This document shows positions 1 through 9,541 of a DNA stretch of 64,000 bases, piece by piece; positions within the stretch are counted from its first letter, which is position 1, and each line of letters starts with the position of its first letter. The stretch spans positions 248,001 through 312,000 of the forward strand of contig NZ_JAHKPO010000013.1 of the NCBI RefSeq assembly GCF_018860365.1, given 5' to 3'. The DNA is from Arenibacter algicola. Lineage in GTDB: Bacteria; Bacteroidota; Bacteroidia; Flavobacteriales; Flavobacteriaceae. The notes below the pieces were generated by a model that did not search any database, had not been told where the DNA came from, and saw only the letters and a list, made by a program, of their open reading frames with translations. Both the position numbers and the translations under genes were made by a program.

Positions 1-1
1 C

Positions 2-1141
2 TTGGAGGTCTCAGTAGTAGGTAGAAGCCTTGGAAGGATAGCCGGGAAGAAAATTTTGGAAAAACATCCTCATTTGCGCGAGGTACACGGCTATCATTTT
101 AACGATTTTGGCGCCATTGTCGCTGCCGCGGCCTTGGCACATGATATTGGGAACCCACCTTTTGGCCATAGTGGGGAGAAGGCCATAGGGGAATACTTTA
201 AAACAGGCAGGGGCAAACAGTTTGAAGCGGTACTGACCCAAAAAGAGTATCAGGACATCATAGATTTCGAAGGGAATGCCAATGGATATAGATTATTAAC
301 AGAATCCCGCCAAGGTGTTGAAGGCGGATTGCGGCTTAGTTACGCCACCTTGGGAGCTTTTATGAAGTACCCAAAGGAATCCTTGCCCAAAAAGCCGACC
401 AAGCATATTGCGGACAAGAAATTCGGGTTTTTTCAACAAGATGTGGCGTCTTTTCAGGAAGTGGCCGCCGAACTTGGGCTGGAATCTAGGGGAAAGGGCA
501 AGGATGTTGGTTTTTGCAGACACCCGCTTACCTTTTTGGTGGAAGCTGCTGATGATATTTGTTATACCATTATCGATTTTGAGGATGGAATCAATTTGGG
601 TCTTATTTCAGAAGATTATGCTTTGGAATATCTAATAAAGTTGGTTAAGGACAGTATCAACATAAAAAAGTATAATAATTTGGTCTATATGGAAGATCGT
701 CTGAGCTATTTAAGGGCTCTGGCAATCAACACCTTGATTTCTGATGCCATTGCCATTTTTATTGAAAATGAGGATGCCATCCTAAATGGGGAATTTTCGG
801 TATCCTTAATGGACAAAAGCAAGTTTAAGGCCCAGATAGAAGATATTATTACATTAAGTGTACAGAAGGTCTACCGGTCACAAGAGGTATTGGAAAAGGA
901 AATAGCAGGATACAGGATCATCTCGGACATTTTGGATGTGTATACCACGGCTTTGATCAGGAATAAGGAAGGGAATAGTTCCAATTATGATCGACTTATG
1001 ATTTCCACTTTGCCCGAAGCTTATAGGGAAACTAAAGGTTCCACATACGACATACTTTTGAGTACCTGCTGTTATGTTGCCAGCTTATCGGATAGTGCGG
1101 CGGTACATATCCATAATAAGATTATGGGGAAACAGCTTTAA
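2..1141 (+). CDS. dgt: Deoxyguanosinetriphosphate triphosphohydrolase, 5' part missing
   Basis: This is an HD-domain dNTP triphosphohydrolase, which converts dGTP to deoxyguanosine and triphosphate and so trims the dNTP pool. The reading frame is open at the window edge. The first residues (LEVSVVGRSLG) are an internal family motif, and the initial His of the HD site lies just outside the window. Visible are the core HD at about residues 47-48 in HDIGNPPFGHSGE and the later acidic pair in EAADDICY. About 379 residues are present, and I estimate that roughly 65-70 N-terminal residues are missing. It ends tail-to-tail with the DUF3078 gene, with a 4-base overlap of the stop codons. The family call is confident, but the true start is not in this window. 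Confidence 0.9.
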   Translation: MEVSVVGRSLGRIAGKKILEKHPHLREVHGYHFNDFGAIVAAAALAHDIGNPPFGHSGEKAIGEYFKTGRGKQFEAVLTQKEYQDIIDFEGNANGYRLLTESRQGVEGGLRLSYATLGAFMKYPKESLPKKPTKHIADKKFGFFQQDVASFQEVAAELGLESRGKGKDVGFCRHPLTFLVEAADDICYTIIDFEDGINLGLISEDYALEYLIKLVKDSINIKKYNNLVYMEDRLSYLRALAINTLISDAIAIFIENEDAILNGEFSVSLMDKSKFKAQIEDIITLSVQKVYRSQEVLEKEIAGYRIISDILDVYTTALIRNKEGNSSNYDRLMISTLPEAYRETKGSTYDILLSTCCYVASLSDSAAVHIHNKIMGKQL

Positions 1142-2250
1142 AAATCATAGACCAAACCAACGCCCAGCAATTGTTTGAACTGTATTTTGCGTTTTCCTGG
1201 GGTGGTAATGGTGCCATCTGTAGCTTTTACCTCATCGAATATAATATCGTGGTCATATAAAACATGGGTGCCAATGGAAGCCTTAACATATTTGTTTACG
1301 GTCAAATCCACATTAAGTTCCCAGTCAACATCGATATTTCCGAAATTCTTTACGTAGTCTGAGTATAGTTGCAATCTGTGATTTAATTTCACATTTTCAT
1401 AAACCATGGTTTCCCAGGAGTTGGATACCAGAAATCCAAATTCCAGATAAACGTTCTCGCCCTCCTTTATGATATTGCCATCCGTATCCACCAGTGCTTT
1501 TTGAACTCCAAAAGCTCCACCGTTTGCTAAGGTTTGGTCCAATACAAAGGTAGATTTAAAAGTAAGTGGCGCCAGACGTAGGTTGAATTTATTGCCTTCC
1601 GGAATATAGGATGTACCAGCTCCCAAAAGGGCATAGCCTGGAGCCATAAATCTAGAAATTGGTTTATCCCTATTGGGGTATTTGTAACCATTGGAGAACT
1701 GTGTCCTAAATTCTGCGCTGGCGGAATAGTACCAATTGCTTATGGTATCCCTTCGAAATGCAAAGGTGGAGGAAAACCGTAGTGCATCGTCCGATTTTCT
1801 TAACTTAAAGCCTTCTTGGGCATTAAGGCCATATCGTATGTCCAAATTGTTGTTGAGTTGAACGTATCTAAATTTATAATTTCGCACAAACTTGGCACTG
1901 GCCAATCCGGAAATGGAATTGTTTCCCCCCGCATTCCAGTTTACAAATGCTACCTCACTAAAATTAAATCCAAGTTTATTCTCCTTTTCCCAAAATGAAG
2001 GAATTCTAAAACGTCTATATTTTTCTTCCAAGGGCTTGGTGCGCTTAAAGGAAACAACAGGATTGGTCAGGTCTGCGCCCCGTGGAATGTATTTAATTTT
2101 GTCCTGTAAGGTCCGTATTACGATGGTGTCTATGCGCATCGAATCTATCTGGGTAGAGTCCGGGGCTTGTGGAGCAGGAATGGTATCTTGTGAGAATAAA
2201 AAATTAAAATTTAGGAACAGAAGGACAATAATAAATATTTTACCGTACAT
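1138..2250 (-). CDS. DUF3078 outer-membrane protein
   Basis: A 370-aa protein with an N-terminal signal peptide (hydrophobic stretch ending LFSQ), then a Pro/Asp/Ser-rich linker, then a region of alternating aromatic strands. It ends in GVGLVYDF, with a terminal Phe as in outer-membrane beta-barrels. It matches the Bacteroidota family DUF3078, which has no settled function. Its start lies one base beyond the dxs stop, so it is almost certainly co-transcribed downstream of dxs. Nothing in the sequence ties it to isoprenoid synthesis, and the pairing is probably positional. Confidence 0.8.
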   Translation of the reverse strand: MYGKIFIIVLLFLNFNFLFSQDTIPAPQAPDSTQIDSMRIDTIVIRTLQDKIKYIPRGADLTNPVVSFKRTKPLEEKYRRFRIPSFWEKENKLGFNFSEVAFVNWNAGGNNSISGLASAKFVRNYKFRYVQLNNNLDIRYGLNAQEGFKLRKSDDALRFSSTFAFRRDTISNWYYSASAEFRTQFSNGYKYPNRDKPISRFMAPGYALLGAGTSYIPEGNKFNLRLAPLTFKSTFVLDQTLANGGAFGVQKALVDTDGNIIKEGENVYLEFGFLVSNSWETMVYENVKLNHRLQLYSDYVKNFGNIDVDWELNVDLTVNKYVKASIGTHVLYDHDIIFDEVKATDGTITTPGKRKIQFKQLLGVGLVYDF

Positions 2251-2251
2251 G

Positions 2252-4030
2252 CTAATCAGTATTCAAGAGGTTGTTAATATAATTTTTTAAGGTCGATATA
2301 TCTATTTTAGCTATTTTATGGAGCTCTTCAACGGTTCCCTGCTCTATAAAAATATCTTCAATGCCAAAAATCTTTATGGGGACAAAACTATGCATCTCGT
2401 TGGCATATTCCAAAATTGCACTTCCAAACCCTCCCATTTTACAGCCATCCTCGATGGTGATCACATTTTCATAGGTCGAGAATATTTTCTGCAACATAAT
2501 CGTGTCCAAAGGTTTTACAAAACGCATATTATAATGGCCAATTTGGTCCCTGTCATTCACGCTTTTTAGTAATTCACCGACCATATTCCCAATATGACCG
2601 ATCGAAAGTACCGCAATTTTCGTTCCTTTTTTTAATTCTTGGGATATTCCTATTGGAATTTTATTAAATTTTTGTTTCCAATCCAATGTTACCCCTCTTC
2701 CTCTAGGGTACCTTATGGCTATGGGTTGCCCTAGGCCCAGTTGTGCGGTGAACATTATATCCCTAAGTTCAATTTCGTTCAAGGGTGCAAAAATAATAAG
2801 ATTTGGAATACAGCGTAAATAAGCCATATCATATATTCCATGGTGAGTGGCACCGTCCTGCCCGACTATGCCGGCACGATCCAAACAGAATATAACGGGA
2901 AGATTCTGCAGTGCTACATCATGTATGATCTGGTCATAGGCACGTTGTAAAAAAGTAGAGTAGATGTTACAAAATGGAACCAGGCCTTCTGCGGCCATTC
3001 CGCCGGCCATGGTTACGGCATGTTGCTCAGCAATGCCCACATCAAATGCCCTTTCTGGGATTTGTTCCATCATATATTTTAGGGAGCTTCCGGTAGGCAT
3101 AGCTGGGGTTATACCCACTATATTTTCATTGTTTTTGGCCAATTCCACGAGGGTGTGCCCAAATACATCCTGATATTTTGGAGGTTGTTTTTCAGAGGTT
3201 TTGGGCCAAAGGTCGCCCGTTTCCTTATTAAATTTTCCTGGAGCATGATACACTACTTGGTTCTCCTCCGCTTTTTTGAGCCCTTTGCCCTTGGTAGTTA
3301 TGATATGCAGCAATTTGGGTCCCTCAATGTCCTTTAGTCTCTTTAGTTCCTTAATCAAGGTGGCCAGATCATGCCCATCCATAGGGCCTGAATAGTTAAA
3401 ATTTAAACATTCAAATATGTTCTCGTCCTTGGCGGTACCTTTTTTAACATTGGTCAGGTATTTTTTTAAGGCACCCACGCTAGGATCAATTCCTATGGCA
3501 TTGTCATTTAGGACAATTAGGATGTTGGCGTTGGTGTCCCCGGCATGGTTAAGCCCTTCAAAGGCCATGCCACTGGCAATGGAAGCATCACCGATGACTG
3601 CGATGTGCTGTATATTCTTTGCGCCCTTTATTTGTGAGGCCAAGGCCATGCCCAGGATTGCTGAAATGGAGGTAGAACTGTGTCCGGTGCCAAAGTCGTC
3701 ATACCGGCTCTCTGTACGTTTGGGAAATCCGCTTATTCCTCCCAATTGTCTATTGGTATTGAATATATCCCTACGGCCTGTTAATATTTTATGGCCGTAT
3801 GCCTGATGTCCAACATCCCATATTAGTTTGTCTTTTGGGGTGTTAAATACATAGTGAAGGGCGATCGTTAGTTCCACTACACCCAGACTGGCCCCCAAAT
3901 GCCCTTCTTTGGTAGCTACAATGTCTATGATAAACTCCCTTAATTCTTGGGCAAGTTGTAATAGATCGACAATTTCTAAGGTTCGAATATCCTTAGGGTC
4001 GTTAATATGTTGTAGAATTCCCTTGGGCAT
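2252..4030 (-). CDS. dxs: 1-deoxy-D-xylulose-5-phosphate synthase
   Basis: This thiamine-diphosphate enzyme joins pyruvate and glyceraldehyde-3-phosphate in the first step of the MEP isoprenoid pathway. The N-terminal part has GHLGASLGVVELTIALHYVF and WDVGHQAYGHKILTGRR. The thiamine-binding GDASIASGMAFEGLNHAG motif and the transketolase C-terminal half (DRAGIVGQDGATHHGIYD) follow. The frame extends to a TTG at 4048, but I prefer the ATG at 4030 (MPKGILQHI), giving 592 aa. A -7 box, TAGTTTTG, lies at 4053-4046, so transcription would begin after the TTG. The pathway connects with the polyprenyl synthase and lycopene cyclase elsewhere in this window. DUF3078 follows directly. Confidence 0.95.
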   Translation of the reverse strand: MPKGILQHINDPKDIRTLEIVDLLQLAQELREFIIDIVATKEGHLGASLGVVELTIALHYVFNTPKDKLIWDVGHQAYGHKILTGRRDIFNTNRQLGGISGFPKRTESRYDDFGTGHSSTSISAILGMALASQIKGAKNIQHIAVIGDASIASGMAFEGLNHAGDTNANILIVLNDNAIGIDPSVGALKKYLTNVKKGTAKDENIFECLNFNYSGPMDGHDLATLIKELKRLKDIEGPKLLHIITTKGKGLKKAEENQVVYHAPGKFNKETGDLWPKTSEKQPPKYQDVFGHTLVELAKNNENIVGITPAMPTGSSLKYMMEQIPERAFDVGIAEQHAVTMAGGMAAEGLVPFCNIYSTFLQRAYDQIIHDVALQNLPVIFCLDRAGIVGQDGATHHGIYDMAYLRCIPNLIIFAPLNEIELRDIMFTAQLGLGQPIAIRYPRGRGVTLDWKQKFNKIPIGISQELKKGTKIAVLSIGHIGNMVGELLKSVNDRDQIGHYNMRFVKPLDTIMLQKIFSTYENVITIEDGCKMGGFGSAILEYANEMHSFVPIKIFGIEDIFIEQGTVEELHKIAKIDISTLKNYINNLLNTD

Positions 4031-4045
4031 ATTAAAAATGTTACG

Positions 4046-4053
4046 CAAAACTA
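4046..4053 (-). promoter_or_regulatory. -7 promoter element of dxs
   Basis: On the minus strand this reads TAGTTTTG, a perfect match to the Bacteroidota -7 consensus TAnnTTTG, 15 bases before the preferred dxs ATG. No good TTTG -33 element lies about 19 bases upstream, so this is one half of a promoter only. Confidence 0.45.
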
Positions 4054-4133
4054 ATGTATTTAAACATTGAATGGCATGTTTTTTAGTGTAGGATTGGCGG
4101 TTTTTCAGGATATTTTAAACAAATCGTATTTTT

Positions 4134-4164
4134 TTTGAACCTTCGCCAATATTGTTTACTATTG
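4134..4164 (+). promoter_or_regulatory. Promoter of tadA
   Basis: TTTG at 4134-4137, a 19-base spacer, then TACTATTG at 4157-4164, one mismatch from TAnnTTTG. It ends 17 bases before the preferred tadA ATG at 4182, so the leader is short and the upstream TTG start (4173) is disfavoured. Confidence 0.6.
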
Positions 4165-4181
4165 TGGCTTAATTGTTAGGT

Positions 4182-4631
4182 ATGATAAACCCGTTTGACG
4201 ACACTTATTTTATGAAAAAGGCCTTACAAGAGGCAGAAGCTGCTTTTGAAATAGGAGAGGTGCCCGTTGGGGCCGTAATTGTTGTTGAGAATAGGATCAT
4301 AGCTAGGGCTCACAATTTAACTGAGCGTTTGAACGATGTAACGGCACATGCCGAAATGCAGGCCATAACTGCAGCGGCCAATTTTCTGGGGGGGAAATAT
4401 CTTCATAATTGCACCCTATATGTAACCCTGGAACCCTGTCAAATGTGTGCAGGTGCCCTGTACTGGAGTCAAATTTCCAAAATTGTCTATGCGGCAAAGG
4501 ACGTGGATAGGGGCTTTGTGGCCATGGGAACCAAAATACATCCCAAGACCGAATTGGTGAACGGGGTTTTGGAGGAGGAAGCATCAGAAATTTTGAAACG
4601 CTTTTTTATCCAAAAACGCAATTTAAATTAG
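4182..4631 (+). CDS. tadA: tRNA-specific adenosine deaminase
   Basis: A zinc-dependent deaminase that converts A34 of a tRNA anticodon to inosine. All parts of the cytidine-deaminase-fold active site are visible: the His-Ala-Glu motif in TAHAEMQAI and the PCxxC motif in LEPCQMCAGAL. The start is taken as the ATG giving MINPFDDTYFMKKAL (149 aa), the usual N-terminus of Bacteroidota TadA. A TTG nine bases upstream is also in frame. It is divergent from dxs and has its own promoter. Confidence 0.93.
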   Translation: MINPFDDTYFMKKALQEAEAAFEIGEVPVGAVIVVENRIIARAHNLTERLNDVTAHAEMQAITAAANFLGGKYLHNCTLYVTLEPCQMCAGALYWSQISKIVYAAKDVDRGFVAMGTKIHPKTELVNGVLEEEASEILKRFFIQKRNLN

Positions 4632-4713
4632 ATAGGGTCCATTTGGACATACCTAATACGCAACTTATTAACTGATTTTGCATCTATTTTTTAGTTCAAC
4701 AATCTTGGATAAT

Positions 4714-5133
4714 ATGAAAGTATATGGATTAATGCTGGCCTTGTGTCTGATTTTTGTCTTAAACGGATGTTCCACAGATAGTACACATGAAAAGAACGAT
4801 AAGGTTAGCGGAACTTGGAACCTTATTAACGTTAGTGGCGGATTCGCTGGGATTGATGAAGACTTTGAAAAAGGTGAAATTGTTTGGAAATTCAACGCCA
4901 AGGATGGGACATTGATCGTTGCCAACAATGACGGGTCCAACCCAATTTATAATGGCTTTCCAACAGGTACTTATACCTATTCCGTCCTAGAGGAGAAAGA
5001 TCAATTTTATTTGGAGATAAACGACAAAGAGATCGGGGGGATTGTGGTTGCCAAATCACAATTGGTCCTTGACCAAAACAGCACTACAGCGGGCAGTGGG
5101 GCCGATGGTTTTGTAATGGTATTGGTGAGATAG
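4714..5133 (+). CDS. Small lipoprotein, lipocalin-like size
   Basis: A 139-aa protein starting MKVYGLMLALCLIFVLNGC, a clear lipoprotein signal peptide with its lipobox Cys (LNGC) at residue 19. The mature part contains SGTWNLINVSGG near its start. That resembles the N-terminus of lipocalin-like or copper-resistance-like lipoproteins of Bacteroidota, but I cannot assign a function. An in-frame TTG 36 bases upstream would spoil the signal peptide, so the ATG at 4714 is chosen. The gene stands alone between tadA and the convergent cold-shock gene. Confidence 0.75.
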   Translation: MKVYGLMLALCLIFVLNGCSTDSTHEKNDKVSGTWNLINVSGGFAGIDEDFEKGEIVWKFNAKDGTLIVANNDGSNPIYNGFPTGTYTYSVLEEKDQFYLEINDKEIGGIVVAKSQLVLDQNSTTAGSGADGFVMVLVR

Positions 5134-5162
5134 CCAAGGAATTTATAAGTAGGTTAAAAATA

Positions 5163-5190
5163 AAAACCCCTAGCGGTTACCAAGGGTTTA
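5163..5190. terminator. Bidirectional terminator between lipoprotein and csp
   Basis: AAACCC at 5164-5169 pairs with GGGTTT at 5184-5189, with A- and T-rich flanks on both sides, between two convergent genes. The stem is short, with a 14-base loop. Confidence 0.55.
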
Positions 5191-5214
5191 CAATTTTTTC
5201 AAAATAAAATAGAA

Positions 5215-5409
5215 TTAGCCAATTACCTGCACTTGTGCAGCAACTATTCCCTTTCGGCCTTCTTCTTCCTGGTATTCTACTTTGTCACCTTCGTTAAGTT
5301 CAGTGCCATTTAATGAAGTTGCATGAACAAAAATGTCTTTACCCGTTTCGTCGTTGGTAATGAAGCCATATCCCTTGGATTCATTAAAAAATTTTACTGT
5401 TCCAGTCAT
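5215..5409 (-). CDS. Cold-shock domain protein
   Basis: A 64-aa single OB-fold cold-shock protein that binds single-stranded RNA/DNA as an RNA chaperone. The RNP1 motif is seen as SKGYGFITND and RNP2 as DIFVHATSL, preceded by the usual MTGTVKFFNE start. Length is normal for the family. The leader of about 90 bases upstream is AT-rich, and I find no clear promoter box in it. It is flanked by the convergent lipoprotein gene and by a small membrane-protein gene on the same strand. Confidence 0.93.
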   Translation of the reverse strand: MTGTVKFFNESKGYGFITNDETGKDIFVHATSLNGTELNEGDKVEYQEEEGRKGIVAAQVQVIG

Positions 5410-5499
5410 TCCAATGAAATTAAAATAATAATGGTTTAGATTACTAATTTATGTTTTTTTGGGCAAAATTGGATATAATCAATTTAAAAAAAATCAAAA

Positions 5500-5751
5500 T
5501 TACTGCTTGTCAGTGGGTTCTTTTTCCTTCCCTTGCATTTTCCTGATATTTTCTTCAGTGAGCATATAATCCTTCATTTTTTTGCCTTTACTTACTTTGA
5601 TAAGAAAGAGAGGCATGGCTACCAGAAATATACCGACCGTACCAAAGCCTATGCATTTATTGGATAGGGGTATATTTTCCTCATTAATACTAAAACCATA
5701 AATGATGGAAGCAAAGGAAGCTAAGAGAATTAAAGAAATAATATACTTCAT
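5500..5751 (-). CDS. Small two-helix membrane protein
   Basis: An 83-aa hypothetical protein with two hydrophobic segments (about residues 3-20 and 33-52) and a charged Lys/Glu-rich tail (KGKKMKDYMLTEENIRKMQ). The stop is 15 bases from the CLC gene start region on its other side, and both genes read leftward, so it is probably the downstream partner of the CLC gene. I do not recognise the family. Confidence 0.6.
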   Translation of the reverse strand: MKYIISLILLASFASIIYGFSINEENIPLSNKCIGFGTVGIFLVAMPLFLIKVSKGKKMKDYMLTEENIRKMQGKEKEPTDKQ

Positions 5752-5765
5752 TCCTAACGTGGGTT

Positions 5766-7559
5766 TTAGGAGGTTAAATTTATTAATTTTCTTCTGTAGG
5801 CAGTCAATAGCTTGGATTTGGAAATAAATCCAATATATTTTTCATCCTTGATAACGGGCAGGTTCCATGCCCCGCTACTTTGAAACTTCTCCATGATATC
5901 CGTCATTTTATCTTTGTCCAATTCAATAATATCCGGGGGTGTGTTCATAATATCGGACGCCATCACTTCCTTGTACAATTTCTGATCGAACATAATGGGG
6001 CGTATGTCATCCAACAAAATAATCCCCAAAAGGGTATTGTCCTCCTTATCAATTACAGGAAATATATTTCTATTGGATTTTACCACTGCCTGATGTACAA
6101 TATCCCCCAGATTCATCTCCGGATATATTGGGACAAAATTATCTTCAATAACTTTGTCTATATCCATCAAAGTTAAAACGGCATGGTCCTTATCATGCGT
6201 AATTAATTCGCCCTTTCTGCCCAATTCCATGTTGTAAACAGAATGTGGGTGCACATATTTGGTGATGGAAAAGGAGATAGTAGAGGTTATCATTAGCGGT
6301 ATGAACAATTCATATCCCCCAGTAACCTCGGCTATAAGGAAGATTGCAGTGAGGGGGGCGTGGAGAACGCCGGCCATAAGTCCGGCCATACCGACCAGTG
6401 TAAAATTACTTTCAGAAATTTGGTTTGGTAAGATTCCTAAACTGTTAATTGCTTTGGCAATGCAATTACCCATTATGCTTCCCATAAAGAGTGTAGGGGC
6501 AAAGATACCCCCAACGCCCCCGGCACCAAAAGTTAGGGCACAGGCAATAATTTTAAAAAAGACCAATCCGGCGAGTAAGCCTATTACCATCCAAACATTG
6601 GAAAGGTCCAATTGAAAAATGTTGTTTTCCAATACCTTTTCGGGGTTGCCTTTGATGAGGTTGTTGATAACATCAAAACCCTCACCGTATAAAGGAGGGA
6701 CCAAATAAACCAATATTCCAATAGCAATTCCACCATAGAGCAACCTTTTAATGGGAGAACCTATTTTGTCGAATATTTTTTGGATCCGCTCATATACTTC
6801 TGTGAAATAGATGGAGGTTAGACCTGCAAACAAGCCTAGGATTATAAAGAAGGGAACGTCCGAAATAATAAAATCGTCCTCAATTTTAAAAGGCAAAAGT
6901 ACATCGCTCCCAAAGAAAAAGTAGGAGGTTATAATTCCTGAAAGGGAAGCCAAGAGCAAGGGCAACATGGAGGCTATGGTGAGGTCCAGGCTAAATACCT
7001 CAATGGCAAAAATAATGGCTGCAATGGGGGCTTTAAATATGGAAGACATGGCTCCTGCTGCCGCACAGCCTATAAGTAAATTCCTCGTGGTCTGGTTAAC
7101 GTGGAACATTCTTGAAATATTGGAGCTTATGGCTGCTCCTGTTGCCACCGTAGGGCCTTCCAGCCCAACAGAGCCCCCAAAACCTACAGTAATGGGCGCG
7201 GTAAGAATGGATCCGAACATCTGATATTTCCGCATTATTCCCTTCATTTTGGAAATGGCAAAGAGGGTAGAAGGAATACCATGGCTCACTTTGTTGCGGA
7301 TCACGTATTTAATGATCAAATAAACAAGGGTAAGACCAATTATAGGAAAAACAAAATAAAAGGCATTGTGGTAATACCTTACCAAATTACCTTCCAATAG
7401 ATGTTGAAAAAAGTGAGTTAAATTTTTAAGGACAACAGCGCCTATCCCAGAAGTAAACCCAACCAAAATACTAAGGATATAAATAAATTGCCTTTGGGAG
7501 ATATGTTTTGCGCGCCAAACCAAAAAGTTGGTAAGCCAAGATTTTTTTAGTGCTGTCAT
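5766..7559 (-). CDS. CLC-family chloride channel/transporter with CBS pair
   Basis: A 597-aa polytopic membrane protein. The CLC membrane domain occupies roughly residues 15-440 and shows the selectivity-filter region (SHGIPSTL), the gating-glutamate motif GLEGPTVATG, and GAGGVGGIFAPTLFMG. Two CBS domains follow to the end and probably sense adenine nucleotides. The external gating Glu is kept. At the second, proton-coupling position the sequence reads FAIEVF, with Val where Cl-/H+ exchangers such as E. coli ClcA have Glu. This is the channel-like state, so anion flow may not be coupled to protons. It lies downstream of the aspS terminator. Confidence 0.9.
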   Translation of the reverse strand: MTALKKSWLTNFLVWRAKHISQRQFIYILSILVGFTSGIGAVVLKNLTHFFQHLLEGNLVRYYHNAFYFVFPIIGLTLVYLIIKYVIRNKVSHGIPSTLFAISKMKGIMRKYQMFGSILTAPITVGFGGSVGLEGPTVATGAAISSNISRMFHVNQTTRNLLIGCAAAGAMSSIFKAPIAAIIFAIEVFSLDLTIASMLPLLLASLSGIITSYFFFGSDVLLPFKIEDDFIISDVPFFIILGLFAGLTSIYFTEVYERIQKIFDKIGSPIKRLLYGGIAIGILVYLVPPLYGEGFDVINNLIKGNPEKVLENNIFQLDLSNVWMVIGLLAGLVFFKIIACALTFGAGGVGGIFAPTLFMGSIMGNCIAKAINSLGILPNQISESNFTLVGMAGLMAGVLHAPLTAIFLIAEVTGGYELFIPLMITSTISFSITKYVHPHSVYNMELGRKGELITHDKDHAVLTLMDIDKVIEDNFVPIYPEMNLGDIVHQAVVKSNRNIFPVIDKEDNTLLGIILLDDIRPIMFDQKLYKEVMASDIMNTPPDIIELDKDKMTDIMEKFQSSGAWNLPVIKDEKYIGFISKSKLLTAYRRKLINLTS

Positions 7560-7567
7560 GATTTAGA

Positions 7568-7604
7568 AAAAAATCCCGCTAGTTACTCGACTAGCAGGAT
7601 TTTA
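7568..7604 (-). terminator. Terminator of aspS
   Basis: A long inverted repeat, AAATCCCGCTAGT at 7571-7583 against ACTAGCAGGATTT at 7591-7603, with one bulged pair. On the minus strand it is followed by a T run. It lies 10 bases past the aspS stop and before the CLC gene. Confidence 0.85.
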
Positions 7605-7613
7605 AAGATATGA

Positions 7614-9362
7614 TTATAAATCCAATTTTAGGTGAAGTTCCTTCAACTGTAAATCGTCAATCGGGGCAGGGGCATCGATCATAACATCGCGTCCACTATT
7701 ATTTTTTGGAAAAGCAATAAAGTCCCGTATAGTTTCCTGTCCGCCCAAAATGGCCACCAATCTATCGAGACCAAATGCCAAACCACCATGGGGAGGTGCC
7801 CCATATTGAAAGGCGTCCATTAAAAATCCAAATTGTGCCTTGGCCTCCTCTGGACTAAAGCCAAGATGCCTGAACATTGTGGCCTGTATTTGTTTATCAT
7901 GAATACGTATGGAACCACCTCCAATTTCATTGCCGTTCAACACCAAATCATAGGCATTGGCCTTTACTGCGCCGGGGTCGGTATCCAACAACTCCAACTG
8001 ACCGGGCTTCGGTGAGGTAAATGGATGGTGCATGGCGTGGTAATGACCTGTTTCCTCGTCCAGTTCCAATAATGGAAAATCTATTACCCAAAGCGGAGCA
8101 AACTCATCTTTTTTGCGTAATCCTAAACGCTGGGCAATTTCCATTCTAAGCGCACTTAACTGTGTGCGCGTTTTGTTGGCATCTCCGGACAGGACGCAGA
8201 TTAAGTCGCCCGCTTTTGCTCCTGTGACTTCTGCCCATTTTGCAAGATCTTCCTGATCATAAAATTTGTCGACCGAAGATTTAAAGGAACCATCTTCATT
8301 ATATCTGGCATAGACCATTCCTTTGGCCCCTATTTGTGGCCTGCGTACCCAATCTACAAGTGCATCAATTTCTTTTCTGGTATACGCCGCTCCCCCAGGT
8401 ATGGCAATACCAACGACCAATTCGGCCTCGTTAAATATTCCGAAGTCCTTATGTTGCGCAATAGCGTTAAGTTCACCGAATTCCATACCAAAACGGATAT
8501 CCGGTTTATCGTTGCCATATTTTTTCATGGCGTCATCATAAGTCATTCTTGGGAACTTGTCAATGGAAACCCCTTTTATTTCTTTCAATAAATGCCTGGT
8601 TAGTCCCTCAAAAACATTTAAAATATCTTCTTGTTCCACAAAGGCCATCTCGCAATCAATTTGTGTAAATTCTGGTTGCCTGTCCGCCCTAAGGTCTTCG
8701 TCCCTAAAGCATTTAACGATCTGGAAGTATTTGTCCATGCCACCAACCATCAATAATTGTTTAAATGTTTGGGGCGATTGTGGCAAGGCATAAAACTGAC
8801 CTTCGTTCATTCTACTTGGAACTACAAAATCTCGGGCACCTTCCGGGGTAGATTTGATTAAATAGGGCGTTTCCACTTCAATAAAACCTTGGTCGGAGAG
8901 ATATTTTCTAACCTCAATGGCTACTTTATGTCGAAAAATGAGGTTGTTCTTAACGGGATTTCTACGAATGTCCAGATACCGGAATTTCATTCGGATATCT
9001 TCGCCGCCATCGGTCTGGTCTTCAATAGTGAAGGGAGGAACCAGGGATTTGTTAAGTATTTTGATCTCTGAGACCAGTACTTCCACATTTCCGGTTGGTA
9101 TGTTTGGGTTTTTGGAAGCTCTTTCAATAACGGTTCCTTTAACCTGTATCACAAATTCGCGACCTAAAGATTTTGCAATTTCCATAATCTCTTCTGAAGA
9201 GCGTTCCTCATCAAAAATGAGCTGGGTAATTCCATATCGGTCACGAAGATCGGCCCATATCACAAAACCTTTGTCCCTTACTGTTTGTACCCATCCTGAC
9301 AAGGTAACCTGAGCCTGTTGATTGGCTTCCCTTAATTCACCGCAATTATGACTTCTATACAT
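7614..9362 (-). CDS. aspS: Aspartyl-tRNA synthetase
   Basis: A 582-aa bacterial-type class II synthetase that charges tRNA-Asp. Visible are the N-terminal OB-fold anticodon-binding domain ([14 protein letters not shown]), motif 2 ([18 protein letters not shown]), the inserted GAD domain in the middle, and motif 3 ([13 protein letters not shown]). Length is normal. The promoter upstream (9417-9387) and terminator downstream are both visible, so it is probably transcribed alone. Whether it also charges tRNA-Asn cannot be told from sequence reading. Confidence 0.96.
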   Translation of the reverse strand: MYRSHNCGELREANQQAQVTLSGWVQTVRDKGFVIWADLRDRYGITQLIFDEERSSEEIMEIAKSLGREFVIQVKGTVIERASKNPNIPTGNVEVLVSEIKILNKSLVPPFTIEDQTDGGEDIRMKFRYLDIRRNPVKNNLIFRHKVAIEVRKYLSDQGFIEVETPYLIKSTPEGARDFVVPSRMNEGQFYALPQSPQTFKQLLMVGGMDKYFQIVKCFRDEDLRADRQPEFTQIDCEMAFVEQEDILNVFEGLTRHLLKEIKGVSIDKFPRMTYDDAMKKYGNDKPDIRFGMEFGELNAIAQHKDFGIFNEAELVVGIAIPGGAAYTRKEIDALVDWVRRPQIGAKGMVYARYNEDGSFKSSVDKFYDQEDLAKWAEVTGAKAGDLICVLSGDANKTRTQLSALRMEIAQRLGLRKKDEFAPLWVIDFPLLELDEETGHYHAMHHPFTSPKPGQLELLDTDPGAVKANAYDLVLNGNEIGGGSIRIHDKQIQATMFRHLGFSPEEAKAQFGFLMDAFQYGAPPHGGLAFGLDRLVAILGGQETIRDFIAFPKNNSGRDVMIDAPAPIDDLQLKELHLKLDL

Positions 9363-9386
9363 CTTTTTATATCATCTAAGAAAAGG

Positions 9387-9417
9387 CAAATGTAAGAAGT
9401 AATAGGGTAAGCTGAAA
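9387..9417 (-). promoter_or_regulatory. Promoter of aspS
   Basis: On the minus strand TTTC (9417-9414), a 19-base spacer, then TACATTTG (9394-9387), a perfect -7 match and a one-mismatch -33 match. It leaves a leader of about 20 bases before the ATG. Confidence 0.6.
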
Positions 9418-9493
9418 AAAATATCCGCAATTGGGAAATTATGAATATGTATTACAAAAATTTATCAAATTCTAATTTTTTTTAGAGAATATT

Positions 9494-9538
9494 AACAAAA
9501 CTTACTTATTTTAGTATATAATTCTAACGAAACTTACT
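9494..9538 (+). repeat. Paired direct repeat before susC
   Basis: AACAAAACTTACT (9494-9506) and AACGAAACTTACT (9526-9538) differ at one base and are 32 bases apart, about three helical turns, just before the susC ATG. This could be a regulator site. The second copy would overlap the ribosome landing zone. The role is inferred only. Confidence 0.35.
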
Positions 9539-9541
9539 AAT

